A stretch of DNA of 64,000 bases. It comes from Hygrophila difformis. Lineage: Eukaryota; Streptophyta; Magnoliopsida; Lamiales; Acanthaceae. Below, one piece after another: positions 24,701-36,132 of the stretch. A program made the position numbers and the translations under genes. Below the pieces are notes generated by a model that saw only the letters and a list, made by a program, of their open reading frames with translations, did not search any database and was not told the origin of the DNA. The stretch lies in contig JAOANR010000003.1 of the NCBI GenBank assembly GCA_030278955.1, positions 49,191,175-49,255,174 of the forward strand. The letters run 5' to 3'. Within the stretch, counting starts at the first letter, position 1; the number at the start of each line of letters is the position of its first letter.

Positions 24701-26815
24701 CTTATCCTACTAGGGCACCCTTTTTGCCATCTCCAAAGATAACAAATCCACCATCGATTTCCTTGTAGTGTTTGAGCAATTTTCTTTCTCCAGTCATGTG
24801 CTTTGAACACCCACTGTCAAAGTACCATATTTTGTCCTTAGTTTTTCTCTTGTGAGATAAGAAGGCAACATGACATCTGTTTTGAGCTTTGGGGACCCAT
24901 TCACATTTGATGGAGATGAGCTTCATCTTTATCTTTTCATTTGGCCAGACGATAGGTCTCCCTTCTTGTAAGTGTCTTACTAAGATACCACAGTTCTTAG
25001 TTTTGTGACCTTCAAGTTTGCAGTAATCACATCTGAGAGGGATGGGAGGAGGAGGTCTTATCGTCCATTTGTTCCTTCTTGTATGATGCTGAGGCTTGTT
25101 AGTAGTCCGGTGGTCGCCTAGCATTCCTCCGGATACAAATTTGCTTTTATTTAATACTTTTGAGGTAGAAGCTTGATACCCTAAGCCTTGTTTATTCCCG
25201 CTCGGTCTTCCCATGGCAATGACATCATCCAGCTTTGCTTTACCCTTGTTTAGTACAGCAAGAGTGCCTTCGGCTTTGGCGAGCTTTTCTTGCACTTCAG
25301 TTAGTTCAGTGTGAAGAGCATCCTTTTTGCCGTGCATAGTAGCATACCAGAGTCTGTAGTCATTCTTCTCAATTTCCAGATCGACATTGTCTTTCTGAAG
25401 TTCTGCATTTTTGTCCAGTAGTTCATCCACCTGTTCAGACAATGTCTTTAATTTCTCTTCAAGTTCTTGATTTCTATTTTCAAGATTCTTGATATGCTCC
25501 TTCAAATTTTCATTCTCGACTTGAAGCTCTACTAACTCAGCTATGGATATTTCCAATTTCTCGAATGTTTCTTCATAGAGATCGTTGAGTTTGCTGATAC
25601 TCTCTTCCTGTTCCCTAACAAAAGAATGCACCATATTAGAAGAAACCATATTGACTGAGTTAGTAGGAATACCCGATTCATGTTCATCATCACTGTCTGA
25701 ATCCCATGTTCCGACAAATGCTACTCCATAGTCTGGACCATTTTCACTAACTCCTTCTCATCCTCGGAGTCACTGAATGTTACTTGATACGATTTGTTTG
25801 ACTCCTTTGGTCGAGGATTGGCACAATCCTTTTTGATATAACCTCTTCCGCCACATTCAAAGCAAATCATGTCTTTGTCATCTTCAGATTTAGATTGTTT
25901 AGATCTATTTTTGTCAAATGACTTAAAGCCTTTTGAAGTGGATTTGGAGCTTGAATTCCCAGTATCTTTCTTCATGGAAGAGTTAAATCTGGACCTACGG
26001 TTTTTCAGGATTTGATTCAGCCTTTTGGACAGCATGGCTAGTTCTTCTTCATCACTGTAATCTTCAAGATCTTCCACGGAAGAGTCATCCACATCCTTGG
26101 TCACATATTTGAATGCCACTGGTTTGCTCTTACCCCTAGGGCAGTGATCCATTTCCCATTATTGTAGGATTCCCATCAACTCGTCAACCTGCAATTTGTC
26201 AAAGTCTTTGTACAGTTCAAGAGCAGCCACCTTAGCATTAAACCTTTCTGGAAGCGTCCCAATGATTTTACCTACAATATCCTGTTGAGAATATTCTTTG
26301 CCAAGCTGAAGTGCTTGGTTGGTTAGATCACGAATGCGACCAATGTATTGGCCGACAGATTCATTATCATCCATAGTAATTCTATGAAATTGAGCATCAA
26401 GTGTTATGATATAGATTTCTTTACCGGTGCCATACCTTCATAGGTATTGGCTAAAGTAGTCCAAACATCATATGCAATCTTACATCCAGCAATGAGTCGG
26501 TATTGGTCCTTTGTAAGAGCATTATGAATAGCGTTCATGGCTTTTGAATTTTTTGACAGCAAGCCTCTCAGTTGCTGTCCATTCGCTTCTCGGCTTCAAG
26601 GTTTTCACACCATCTTTTTCAACAACTGGAGGGTGATATTGAGTTTCTACTGCATCCCATACCCCTTCATCCAATGCGATGAGAAATGCCTCCATTTGGT
26701 CTTTCCAATAGGCATAGTTTGATCCATCGAGCAGTAGAGGTCTGGTTACTGAACCACCTTGGTTATTCATCTCTTTGTCTGGATCTCGCTGTCGAGCGTG
26801 TGGCTCTGATACCAA
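21759..26815 (-). pseudogene. Ty1-copia gag-pol, degenerate
   Basis: Order on the minus strand: gag N-terminus (26815, DGSNYAYWKDQMEAFL); more gag with a knuckle CFECGGRGYIKKDC in which the usual His is Tyr; a coiled-coil stretch; a second knuckle CDYCKLEGHKTKNC; a protease motif WYFDSGCSKHMTG; a pre-integrase zinc region; an integrase core ([22 protein letters not shown] for D, D, E); RT ([22 protein letters not shown]); and RNase H (GYSDADWAGD, STAEVEY). The RT catalytic motif reads YVND at about 22692-22703 rather than YVDD. Frames break near 26520, 26380, 26155, 25700, 24690, 24400, 22850 and 22700. It is non-functional. Confidence 0.93.
26802..26814 (-). promoter_or_regulatory. Primer binding site, tRNA-iMet type
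   Basis: The minus strand reads TGGTATCAGAGCC directly after the 5' LTR, separated by two bases. This is the standard PBS of plant Ty1-copia elements. Confidence 0.92.
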
Positions 26816-26816
26816 T

Positions 26817-27737
26817 TGTTGGGTCCGTTTGCTAGGATAACCAGTAAACTAGTCCTGTAAAACTAGTTCAAACGCCTTTCATGGACACGTTAAACAGTTT
26901 TAAGATATTAAGCAGTGGAAAATAAATAAACTGTAAAAGAACGAACTCAAGGTTTGTTGGCCCAGTTCGGCACAAGCCTAAATCTGGGGGATACCAATCC
27001 AGGTGATTTCACTACTTGTTTAACTTGATCCACAATCAAACAATAGTGTTGTGAATTGCCCAACTCCGATCTCCAAGCGGTTTGAATTGTCGACCCAAAG
27101 CACTCCCCCTGCCTTGATGAAGATCTCCCCGACCTTCCTCCAATTCCTTGAAGGCTCCTCCTCCAAGTCACCCTTGGTTGAAACCTGTTGGCAATCTCTC
27201 CTTCAAGAATGTAATCAATTAAGCTCGTGTGTTGACGACTCCTCGAAAGGCTTGATTGAATTCGTCGACTTCAATCAAGAACACATTAGCACAATCTCGA
27301 TCAAGTCACCCGAGAAAGTGTTGATCGAACATCTTCCTTCAATATGATGAGATCACGAACACGGGAAGGAATGTGAATCTCTCTCTTATGTGATTACTTC
27401 AATAGCACAAGGGGAAGATGAATCATGTAAGTTGTAAGCAACTCATCCCTTGGCCGGCTTATTTGAAAAGAGACAACAGCCCTCCATTCCAAGGTAAGAT
27501 CTTCTTACCATAATTATACCTTTCCTTATAATGGAGTTGTCCGGATTAGGAGATCTTGGTTTCCAAACTTCTTGAGCACAATCCGGGCATGAATCATCTG
27601 ACCGTTGGAGATGATCTTCGTGCATATTCGTCAGCAACTCTTCCTATAAATAGTTTGTCGAACATATACGGTGTTGGTTCAACAAAGTAGTCCAGACATC
27701 GGTTGTGAACACATTTGCTCAAAACTGATTCCCAAGT
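26817..27737 (-). repeat. 5' LTR of the copia element
   Basis: A 921-bp copy. On the plus strand its outer end reads CCCAAGT where the other LTR has CCCAACA, so the terminal dinucleotide of the 5' LTR has changed. Confidence 0.9.
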
Positions 27738-28215
27738 GCACTGACCCAGACATCTTGATTATCACGGAGCCCCAATCGGAATATGTAAATTCGCATCCTT
27801 TCTACTGTAATTCAGGTTAGGCCTTTGGGAGGGCGGGAGGTATCTGAATTCTTACAAGAACTGGAATTGATCTTGAAATGAATATCTGGTGTGGCACGGT
27901 GTTGGAAGATTTCTACACAACGTGGGCGTTTCTTCCGGATCTCGTTCAGGTGGAGTGGGAAGTGGACACTTTGGGTGTTTGCTACCCTAGAATCTAGTGT
28001 GTTAGTGTTGTTTCTATTTCTTGTGTTTTTGTATCTCCTCCCCCCAATATACCCTCTTTGTGCTCCCCCTTATTTTTCTGCTTAGTGTTTGTATTTCACT
28101 CTTTTATGGCCTTCATGGCTTACCCAAAAAAAAAAACATAGCCTCAGCTACAGACCCTTTCTTGGTCTGTATCGTATCTTGATTGTTAAACTAGGCCGTC
28201 TCTTCTGTATCAATA

Positions 28216-28683
28216 TGTTGTACGTAGAATTTTTGAGGACAAAATCTCTTCTCAATTGAACAATGTCTGATGAATTACAATAACTTACGAAAAGGAAGGC
28301 TACATAAAACTTAAGAAAGCTGTAAGGAAATAACAATGCAGAAAGGAAGAAAGAAAAAATACAGAAAACTTAAAGAATTAAAAGTGCAGTTTCTCGTGTG
28401 AGTTCAGGTGACCCCTCAAGTGAGCATCCCTTCGGCTTTTATAAGCGGAGCCCCTCAACCGTCAGACGCCCTACGACCTCTTCTAGGACACCTGTCGTCA
28501 CGCCGTCTCTCCTGCTGGCACTCACACGGATGCCTTCAGGACACTTGTTTCCACGCTGGCGCTCCAAAGAAACCTCCCGTTCCGTTCTCTTCCCATGAGT
28601 CCTGGGCTGACATAATATGAGATATTGGGCCTACACATGAATTGGGCTCAAAGCAAATGGGCTAATGATTTAGTGGGTTAATA
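28216..28683 (-). repeat. 3' LTR of the Tat-like element
   Basis: It begins TGTTGTACGTAGAATTT (plus strand) and matches 41806-42271 closely, with only scattered substitutions and small indels. Its inner end reads GGGTTAATA against GGGTTAACA in the other LTR. Confidence 0.92.
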
Positions 28684-28699
28684 GATGCCCCCTTCGCGT

Positions 28700-28780
28700 G
28701 ATTTGTCTGATTTAGGGTTTCCAAGACGAATCTACGCGTTCAATACGGGCCTGGCCCATTAGGTCACTATAAAAAGACAC
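28700..28780 (+). promoter_or_regulatory. Promoter of the antisense gene: telo-box, site II and TATA
   Basis: Just inside the 3' LTR the plus strand has TTAGGGTTT (28712-28720), a telo-box; GGCCCATT (28753-28760), matching site II promoter elements; and CTATAAAAAG (28768-28777), a good TATA box. A pyrimidine-rich leader follows. The spacing suits a plant core promoter reading away from the LTR. Motif spacing is the only support. Confidence 0.55.
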
Positions 28781-28937
28781 TAAAGTCGCCCATGCTAATT
28801 TTTCTTTTCCTTTTCGAATTCTCTTTTCCTCTGTCAATTATTCGAATCGTTTACTCGAGCCAACACTCGAACCACACATCCACACCCTAGGGAGCTTTTT
28901 CCATCGATCCGCGTCCGAGTCATGCCCGGGCACGCTT

Positions 28938-30330
28938 GGCCGCCACATTTCTAGCGCCAACCGCCACTTGCCTTGCCGCCGTTAGGGCTTCCCTGGCCGC
29001 CACTTACGTTCGCCAGGCCGCCAACGTGAGCTGCCACTGAGTGCTCCCTGGCCGCCGCTTGATGCCCCTTGGCCGCCATCCTAGGTAGGTCGGCCGCCCT
29101 TGAAAGGTCTTCAGCCGCCATTTGTGACGCCCCGGCCGCCATCTGCATGTTGCCAGCCGTCGTTGTCTTCGTCTCGGATTGGTTGCCACCTGCTTCAACC
29201 CGGGCCGCCACGAATTGCCTTTCGGCCGCCATCAAGAGGCCCTCAGCCGCCACCTGAAGCGTTCCGGCCTCCACTCTCTTTGTTTGCACTCAGCCGCCAC
29301 TTCAAGGCTTCGGCCGCCATTCGGCACTCGTTTCAAGCGATGGAACCTCAGGTTAGTTCAATACCCGACTATTTCCTTAAATTGATTCCTGATTGTTCTT
29401 TGACCCCATATTGTATCATGACGTAAGGCTTTATGATTTTGTGCTTTGGCTTCATAGTTCCTTAGTTACCTTGATAACTTAGAACTTAGTAAGCCAACTT
29501 GATTGCCTTAACATCTTTGACAACATAGAACACGTTTACTTGATCGAATATCATATTTGTTTGATGACTAGACTGGCTAGATTAATTCTTAACACGCAAT
29601 TTTATGTTGCTTGATGACTTAGTAACACAACTTTGACCAACCCGTGGCACCCCAACTTTACACCGCTACTGAAGTCTTTGGCCGCCCCTCTCTATGCTCG
29701 GGCCGCCACTAAGGGTGTTTCGTTGCCTTCATCTCGCACCCAGCCGCCATCCTAGGTCCTAGGGCCACCACCCAAGGTACCTTGGCCGCCAACGTGATGA
29801 TGTTGGTCGCCAACGTGGCTGTGACCATGCATGTTCGTCTCGTCTCTTGGTTATATGCTTTACCTTGCTTGCTTCGTTGATTCCACATTGATGATCTAAC
29901 ATTTACTAAATCCCGTATTCATCACATTCTTAATCTTCCTAAATGACTTAAAACTTAGTAAACCACCCTAGGTTGATGACTCTAGTCTCCTTGATCGCAT
30001 GCTTATCTTGTTATTTGATCACATAGGACTTAGCGAAACAACCGACACCATCCGTATAGGCCGCCACTGAGGCCGCCACTAGTGAGACCTTGGCCGCCAC
30101 TGGAGAGACCTTAGCCGCCGCTCTCCATGCCCAGGCTGCCAGGGAAGGTGCTCCGGCCGCCACCGGGTTGTCTTCAGACACCACTGCTTCGTGCTTGGTT
30201 GCTACTCAGGTTAGTCTTATTGCATCACGCTTTCTTTGCTTATTTTATCCCATCATATTTCATGACATAAGTTCTAACGGGACTCCTCCATGCAGGCCGC
30301 CACTTCTCATGCCCGGGCCGCCACTGAAAG
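28938..30330 (+). repeat. GGCCGCCA motif array
   Basis: More than twenty GGCCGCCA/AGCCGCCA motifs occur at irregular 15-40 bp spacing in three clusters (28938-29320, 29680-29815, 30058-30350). In the usable exons they encode Ala-Ala-Thr. AGCCGCC is also the core of the plant GCC box, probably by coincidence. Confidence 0.8.
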
Positions 30331-30486
30331 GCCCTCAGCTGCCACTTCGCAGCCCTTTGGTACTGTTGCTCTGCGTCCAGCCACTATTCAGGTACATTTC
30401 GATGCATACTGCTTACTTTCTTGTATCCTCGATCTCAACTCTTTCGAACACTCATACACTTTGTCCGGTAAGACTTAACTAAAATC

Positions 30487-31172
30487 TAGGGATGTCAACT
30501 TTACCCGTAGGGTCGGGTAACCCGTCGGGTAATCGGGTATCGGGTAGGGTAGGGTAGAGATAATTGGGTAATCGGGTAGGGTATTACCCGAAACCGAAAT
30601 AAATCATATCGGGTGCGGGTAGGGTACGGATTTCATATATTACCCGATTAAATATATATTTATTTATTTATCTATATATATTTATATATATTTAATTTAT
30701 ATTATATATTGAGATATATTGAGATATATTTATATGTTTGTTTATTTATTTATTTATTTTTATATTTCAAATTTATTAACGTTTGAGATTGGCACTAAAA
30801 AGATTTATGAATTTTTTACTGAATATTCTTAAATATTACAATATTTATTTATGTTGCTTTAGTGGTTTCTTTTAAATATTCTTTTAAATTTTGTTCTCGT
30901 GCAATAATGAATATTTAATTTATTCTTTTATGGTGAAAAATAATTTTTTTCTTTATTAAAGTTGGGTCGGGTAGAGTCGGTTAACTATGTAATATTTAAG
31001 ATTTCGGGTACCCGTTTACCCGCGGATAATCCGCATACCCGACGGGTATTACCCGAATCCTACCCGATATTTAATTTTAGGGTAATAGGGTAGGGTAAGG
31101 GTATGATAATTATATTTCGGGTAGTGAGTGGAGGTGGCCTACCCGTACCCTATCCTACCCGTTACATCCCTA
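30487..31172. mobile_element. Non-autonomous hAT element, 686 bp, TSD CTAAAATC
   Basis: The ends are TAGGGATGTCAA and the inverted TTACATCCCTA. Perfect 8-bp duplications CTAAAATC (30479-30486, 31173-31180) are diagnostic of hAT transposition. The subterminal regions are dense in GGGTA/TACCC repeats in both orientations and the centre is AT-rich. There is no transposase. It sits in an intron of the antisense gene. Confidence 0.93.
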
Positions 31173-31897
31173 CTAAAATCATCCTACAGGCCACCTCGTT
31201 GCACACCCGGGTCACCACTACACAGCCTTCTGTTGTATGGAAGGAACCTCGTCCTTCATTCCCAGACTCGGTCACCACCTCGGGAGTACCGGCCTCCACA
31301 CTTGGAGTGTCAGCACCCACATCAAGGGTGCAGGCAGCCGCTACATTGCCACCTTCAGACACCACAGGCTCGTCTGGCTTTGCCGCATTGTCATCTCGCA
31401 CCTCGGCTTTTCAGGTTTGACCTTGGCATATAATCTTCTCATCATTACGCTTATATCCTTATTCATGACTTAATCTCAACCATGTTCGCAAACTCACAGG
31501 ACCTGGCGGCCTCTACTAAGCCATCCGCCGCCACAAATCAAGTACCCGAGACTGTGTTCAGACTGAAAGCCGCCGCTCAGGCTTCAGCAGCTGCTCCAGC
31601 TCCAATCGCACCTCAGCATGGTCGGACCCTCATTCGTATACCCGGCTTCACTGGCCTGGCACCTCCTCGTATCCCATTTTCCAAGGTTAGCACTGGCTTT
31701 TCTAATTATCTCTTTCGTTTGATACTCGCCCCTCATAATAATCTCTTACTCATTTTTTAACGATGCAGGATATAGAGGACCTTCCTTCCTCTGACGACGA
31801 AGCTTATGACTTCACCTACGAGGAGCCGGTACCTGTCCTCCGCCCTTTTTACCGTACTGGTGAGCATGGAGCGACTGCCCACAACTTCCTGTCTTGC

Positions 31898-32105
31898 TCA
31901 CTTCCCATACTCGTCATCTTGTGCGAGCAAACATCCAATGGACTCCTCGGCGGCTGACACATACAATTTCAAGGGTTCCCAAATCCTGGGTGGCATCAAT
32001 ACTGGAGGATTGGCCAACATTCTTTTAATCTCTTCAAAGGCCGCTTGATGTTCAGCCGTCCAACTGAATACCTCGTTCTTCCTTCCCTTGAGCAAGGTGG
32101 TGAAC
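31898..32105 (-). pseudogene. Tat pol remnant: RT-RNase H junction
   Basis: This is a continuation of the RT frame broken by the 32106-36418 insertion. The frame has VFSWTAEHQAAFEEIKR and PLKLYVSAAEESIGCLLAQ, the start of the RNase H tether seen in gypsy elements. Similarity ends at about 31898. The RNase H core and integrase are missing. Confidence 0.85.
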
Positions 32106-34818
32106 TGAAACTTTTGACAAGTTTCATTAACACGAGTATTTTTATAAAATATCAAGTCCGAATTTATTAAATGAAAAGAGTTATGATTCATGGGAAAGGG
32201 GTTTAAGGATGTATTCCACTTTTTATTACTCATGTGGGAAACTTTGATTTCAAACGGCGTTGTGGAATTCTCCGGCATGAAACTTTTGACAATTTCGTGC
32301 TATGGAGATCCTTGCCATGAGACTTTTGACAAGTTCCCACTTTATGAGTATTTTCTAAAAATATGAATCCCGGTTTTCAATTTTATTTAATGAAACCAAA
32401 TTATGAAGGTGGAGTTGGGATTAGGGATATATTTATAGGTTGTCACGTTTTTATTTACTCGTGTTAAGAAACTGTGCCCCCGAAAGCGCACGGTGTCAAA
32501 AATTGCAGTAATTTATAGTAAGACCGGATCGTTCACTGGAGGATTGCAATAGAAGCAGGTCCCACGTCGTTTACTAAGATTTTCTACTCGGTTACTCGAT
32601 TCAAGTTGTGTTTCAATTATCAACTACTTGACATAATTTAATTCTAAGCTATGGAAGCAATAGAATAAAGCAGATAAAATTTATTCTATAAAGCGAAGTA
32701 AATTTAATCTAAGAAAGCAATAAATTACTCTAAGAAAGCAGATTTAAAATGTGACAGAAGGGACAGGAAAAAAATAATAAAAATTGGACAAGATTCAGAT
32801 GAAACACAGCTAAACTTCCATTCTTTGTCTGGGATAATCCTTTCAGTTAGCTAACTCTCATGCTTCCATACCATGTTCCCTTTAACAGACAGGTACTTAC
32901 AGTAAGGATTCACATGCTTTTAAGAAAACAAATTCTAAGATACCACAGACTAATAACTCCCCTTGCAATGCCTTGCAGGAGTATGTTAGTCATCTGTGGT
33001 GGTCAAGCAACACCTGACAAGTCATTAGTTGAAATGCCAAGTACGGCTATCATTCCCCCGCGCCACACCCAAAGTTTCTAATCAACCCTGAACTATCCCT
33101 TAACTCTCAGTCCTAGTAGCAGTTAGAAGATCTAGAGACACATCCGAGTGACCTCTACGAAAGCGATTAAAAGGAAGCAGTAAAAAAAGCATTTAAAATC
33201 CTATCACTCGGAAGTTTCAAAAGCTTCGTACTGGTAGTAAAAGAAAGCCCCCAGTCAGGATGATTGGACGTGGATCAAGAATTCCCGGATCTCGGTGAAC
33301 CGCTCGCAGTGTTCACTTCCTTTCGGGTGGTTATGAGATACAAACTAATGAAACGAACTTATAGATTAGTTCGTTCCGGATGCACTCACTCAGGACTCAA
33401 AAATAGGCTTTGGCAGAAGAGGATAGCAGTTGAAAGGAACTCAACCCTATCTTAGAAAATAACCAAGGCCTACGCTTTGTTCTTCTAGAATTACCTATCA
33501 CACTGTATTTGAATCCAAGTGGATCCCATCTCGGTGTGACCGATAAGTCTAAATTCCCAACACGTTGCAATTTTGGAAAATAATAAATCTTTGAAAATCA
33601 TTCCCTAAACAGGTACTAGACTCTCAATTAAAACACAGATCTTTTCAGTCTAGATGAGACCTAATCGCTGACTCTGCTTCTAATTTTCCAAAATTTATCC
33701 CTTGACAGAATATGAGCTAAACATAACTGTGAAATTTATCCCGTACTCAGATCCGGATTTTATGAAGGATTTTTGTTGGAAATTTATTACGAGACATCTG
33801 ATTAAAAATCAAGACTTCTATGTCCAAGGGAAGGATCCCAAAATAATTAGACCATAGTATCTACATAATATTATCATGCATAAATTTATAAAGAAGTGTA
33901 AAATTAAGTTAACCCAAAATATAAAGTGGGTTTAGACAGAATGTGAAACATAGAAATGAAATAGTCGGAGATGAGAGGGATTTAGCTGAAAGGACTCGTC
34001 AAAATAATTAGGGTAGTTGGATTGCAGTTATCTGTTGTCCAGCTTCCCAATTATTAGGATGGAATGAATTTAGACAGCAGAAAACTTTAGATGATAGTGA
34101 TCGCTACCATCTAAGTTCTTACTATCTGTAAAATGAGAGGAAAAACCTACATATTTTCTCACCATAATACCAGTCAAACGGTGTTGATCGACACCATCTG
34201 ATAATGTTATAGTTTGAAATTCGGGTTTTGAAAATAAAAGAAAATAAAACTGTATTCAGACAGGGACTGACTGAGTGGCTACTTCATTTCCCGGTAGGAG
34301 GACCGTTCGCCTGACCTCGTCAATCACTATCCAAACCATGCAAAATAACAAATAGAGATGAATACATAGACTACGGGCTACTTCATTTCCCGGTAAAGGG
34401 ACCGTTCGCCAACAGTATTCTATAATATTCTTCACTGTTTGTTTCATACAACACGGGTAAAGACAAACTAAATAAAAGAAAATATTTTTGGGTCATCTTG
34501 CATGAGAGACATTGGTTTCTCATTCAAGTTATGGAAATTAATCCATAATCACTCTTTATGTCTAAATAATCTCTCATTCCATAATTAATTAATTAATCAC
34601 AGTCCGGATTATATACTTAGATCATTAGAGTTTAACTTTTATAGAAAAATCTTTTAATGGAATATTGAACAAAGTTCTTTATATCAAATTAATCATAGGT
34701 TGAAATTATTGGATTTCAACCTCAAAATATTAATACAAAGGTTCAATTAGTTAGGTGGAGAGATAGAGAAATGGTAAATTTGGCAAAAAAATGCCAATTA
34801 CGACGCTAGGCGGATTTT

Positions 34819-35140
34819 ACGACGCTATCCTAGGATAGCGTCGTGAGGATAGCATCATATGGTAAATTTTTAGAAGTTTTGATAAAACAGGGGGTACGAC
34901 GCTATACACTAAATTACGACGCTATCCTAGGATATCGTCGTGGGTGTAGCGTCGTAGGTGGATTTTTTGTAAGAAAATGAGTATTTTGGGGTTCTACGAC
35001 TCTAGACAAAGATTACGACGCTATCCTAGGATAGCGTCGTAGGTCTAGCGTCGTAGAACAAGTTTTTCTTAAGTCCGAAGTAACTACGACGCAGAACCTT
35101 CACCTACGTCGCTACCCTTGGGTAGCGTCGTAGGGCGGTT
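34819..35140. repeat. ACGACGCTATCCT palindrome array, part 1
   Basis: Perfect 26-bp palindromes built from half-site ACGACGCTATCCT occur at 34819-34844 and 35015-35040. A copy with one mismatch lies at 34915-34940 and a diverged copy at about 35106-35132. Single TACGACGCTA and TAGCGTCGTA half-sites lie between them. Confidence 0.9.
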
Positions 35141-35894
35141 AGCGTCGTAGTCCCTTCAGGGCCTAAGTGTTGTTTCGGATAATGCAATCTATGTGATTGC
35201 AAACCCTATTTTTCAGATTCATGGTTCAAAATGCATACAAGTAGCAAAACAAGGATGAATAGTAAACTAAAATGCATAAAAAATAAAGGGAAAATAAGCT
35301 TGAAACTATGCAAATGTGAACCACCAACCCAAATGAGGGTTTTCAACCAACATATCATGCATGAGGATCTAAAAAGAAAGGAGAAAACATTAAATCCTCA
35401 AGTAAACAGAAAATAAATGACCAAATGGTCATGAAACCGAAAATAAAGCAAGGAATCCATAGACCAAGTCTATTTCATGATTTGGGACTCTTTTTGTGAT
35501 TATCTTCCCATAAATAAGAAAATAGTTTGATAACACCCATCATTTGGGTATTTCAAACCTTAATAAGAGTTTACAAAGCCATTAAATAATGAAAATAGTG
35601 GCTATCTAGGTTTAAAACACTAAACACTCACTAATCTAAACTAAACAGGAACTAAAAACTAGAAATACTGCAAGAAAAGATAAATAATACACAAAAATAA
35701 ACCCTAACTAAACTAACTAACTACACACCTCTCAAGAACACCAAGTTGTCTCCAAGTTTTCTATATTCTGAAGTTGTTGATCCTAGGAGTCAGCTTGTCC
35801 TTATATAGGTGGGAAACCCTAGGCCCATGGGCCCCCAGGCCTTGAAATTTGAATTCTGGCCAGGTTACAACGCTGAGCTTGACTTCGTCGTTAT

Positions 35895-36132
35895 CCCTTA
35901 CTACGACGCTATAGGTGTAACGTCGTAGTCTTCCACTTCGAATACACTTCTTTGTCTCTAAGTGAACAGCCTACGACGCTATACTCCATTTACGTCGCTA
36001 TACTCGACTACGACGCTATGCTTGACGTCGTAGCTCTTCTCTTTCAGAATCCTGCCTCATTTTCTGCCTTCGTCGCTATATTCAACTACGACGCTGAACA
36101 TGCTTAGAGTCGTAGTTGAGTGTAGCGTCGTA
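35895..36132. repeat. TACGACGCTA half-site array, part 2
   Basis: About ten TACGACGCTA, TCGTCGCTATA or AGCGTCGTA half-sites occur in both orientations with variable spacers, diverged from the perfect palindromes at 34.8-35.0 kb. Confidence 0.85.

Larger units (their letters stand above)
17664..27737 (-). mobile_element. SIRE/Maximus-like Ty1-copia element, 10.1 kb, TSD GCACT
   Basis: A complete LTR-to-LTR structure on the minus strand: 5' LTR at 26817-27737, a tRNA-iMet-type PBS, gag, protease, integrase, RT and RNase H, an extra ORF region downstream of pol, a polypurine tract, and the 3' LTR at 17664-18547. The flanking GCACT repeats (17659-17663, 27738-27742) are perfect, and the LINE frame closes when the element is removed. 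The large size, coiled-coil-rich gag-side region and a third ORF after pol suggest the SIRE (Maximus) lineage. All ORFs are broken. Confidence 0.88.
17568..27815 (+). pseudogene. LINE ORF2 N-terminus (endonuclease), split by copia element
   Basis: The frame opens at ATG 17568 (MDFITFKLLSWNIVG) and runs to 17663. It resumes at the duplicated target GCACT (27738-27742) with DPDILIITEPQSEYV. This is the start of an apurinic/apyrimidinic-endonuclease-type domain (SWN motif, then an ILIITE strand; L1 enzymes usually have ET or EP here). Only about 55 codons survive. The rest of the endonuclease and all of the RT are deleted. Confidence 0.7.
15951..28136 (+). mobile_element. L1-type LINE, internally deleted, split by two LTR elements
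   Basis: The remnants are a short ORF1-like frame from ATG 16067 (interrupted by a solo LTR) ending at 17536, an ORF2 start at 17568 with an endonuclease-like N-terminus (LSWNIVGVEGK), continuation after the copia element at 27738 (DPDILIITEP), and a 3' UTR ending in A11 at 28126-28136. RT and RNase H are absent, so the element lost most of ORF2 between about 27815 and 27880. The exact 5' end and its TSD were not found. Confidence 0.75.
28800..31862 (+). pseudogene. Antisense spliced Ala/Thr-rich gene in the Tat element
   Basis: The clearest exons are 30060-30207, 30297-30391, 31191-31415, 31500-31686 and 31770-31860, all phase 0, with AG acceptors and GT donors and short introns of about 85-100 bp (one holds the hAT element). 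The predicted protein is rich in AAT/AATE-type motifs, then Ser/Thr/Pro, and ends acidic (DLPSSDDEAYDFTYEEP). The 5' portion (28938-29800) contains many GGCCGCCA repeats but also stops, so the first exons are degraded or not resolved. A truncation joins it to the RNase H remnant near 31865-31900. No known domain is seen. Additional ORFs, sense or antisense, are known in Tat elements, but I cannot match this one to a described family. Confidence 0.6.

Noticed and set aside
34819..36132. Possible CRISPR-like repeat array
   Set aside because: The repeats are palindromes at irregular spacing with no uniform spacers, in a plant transposon context.
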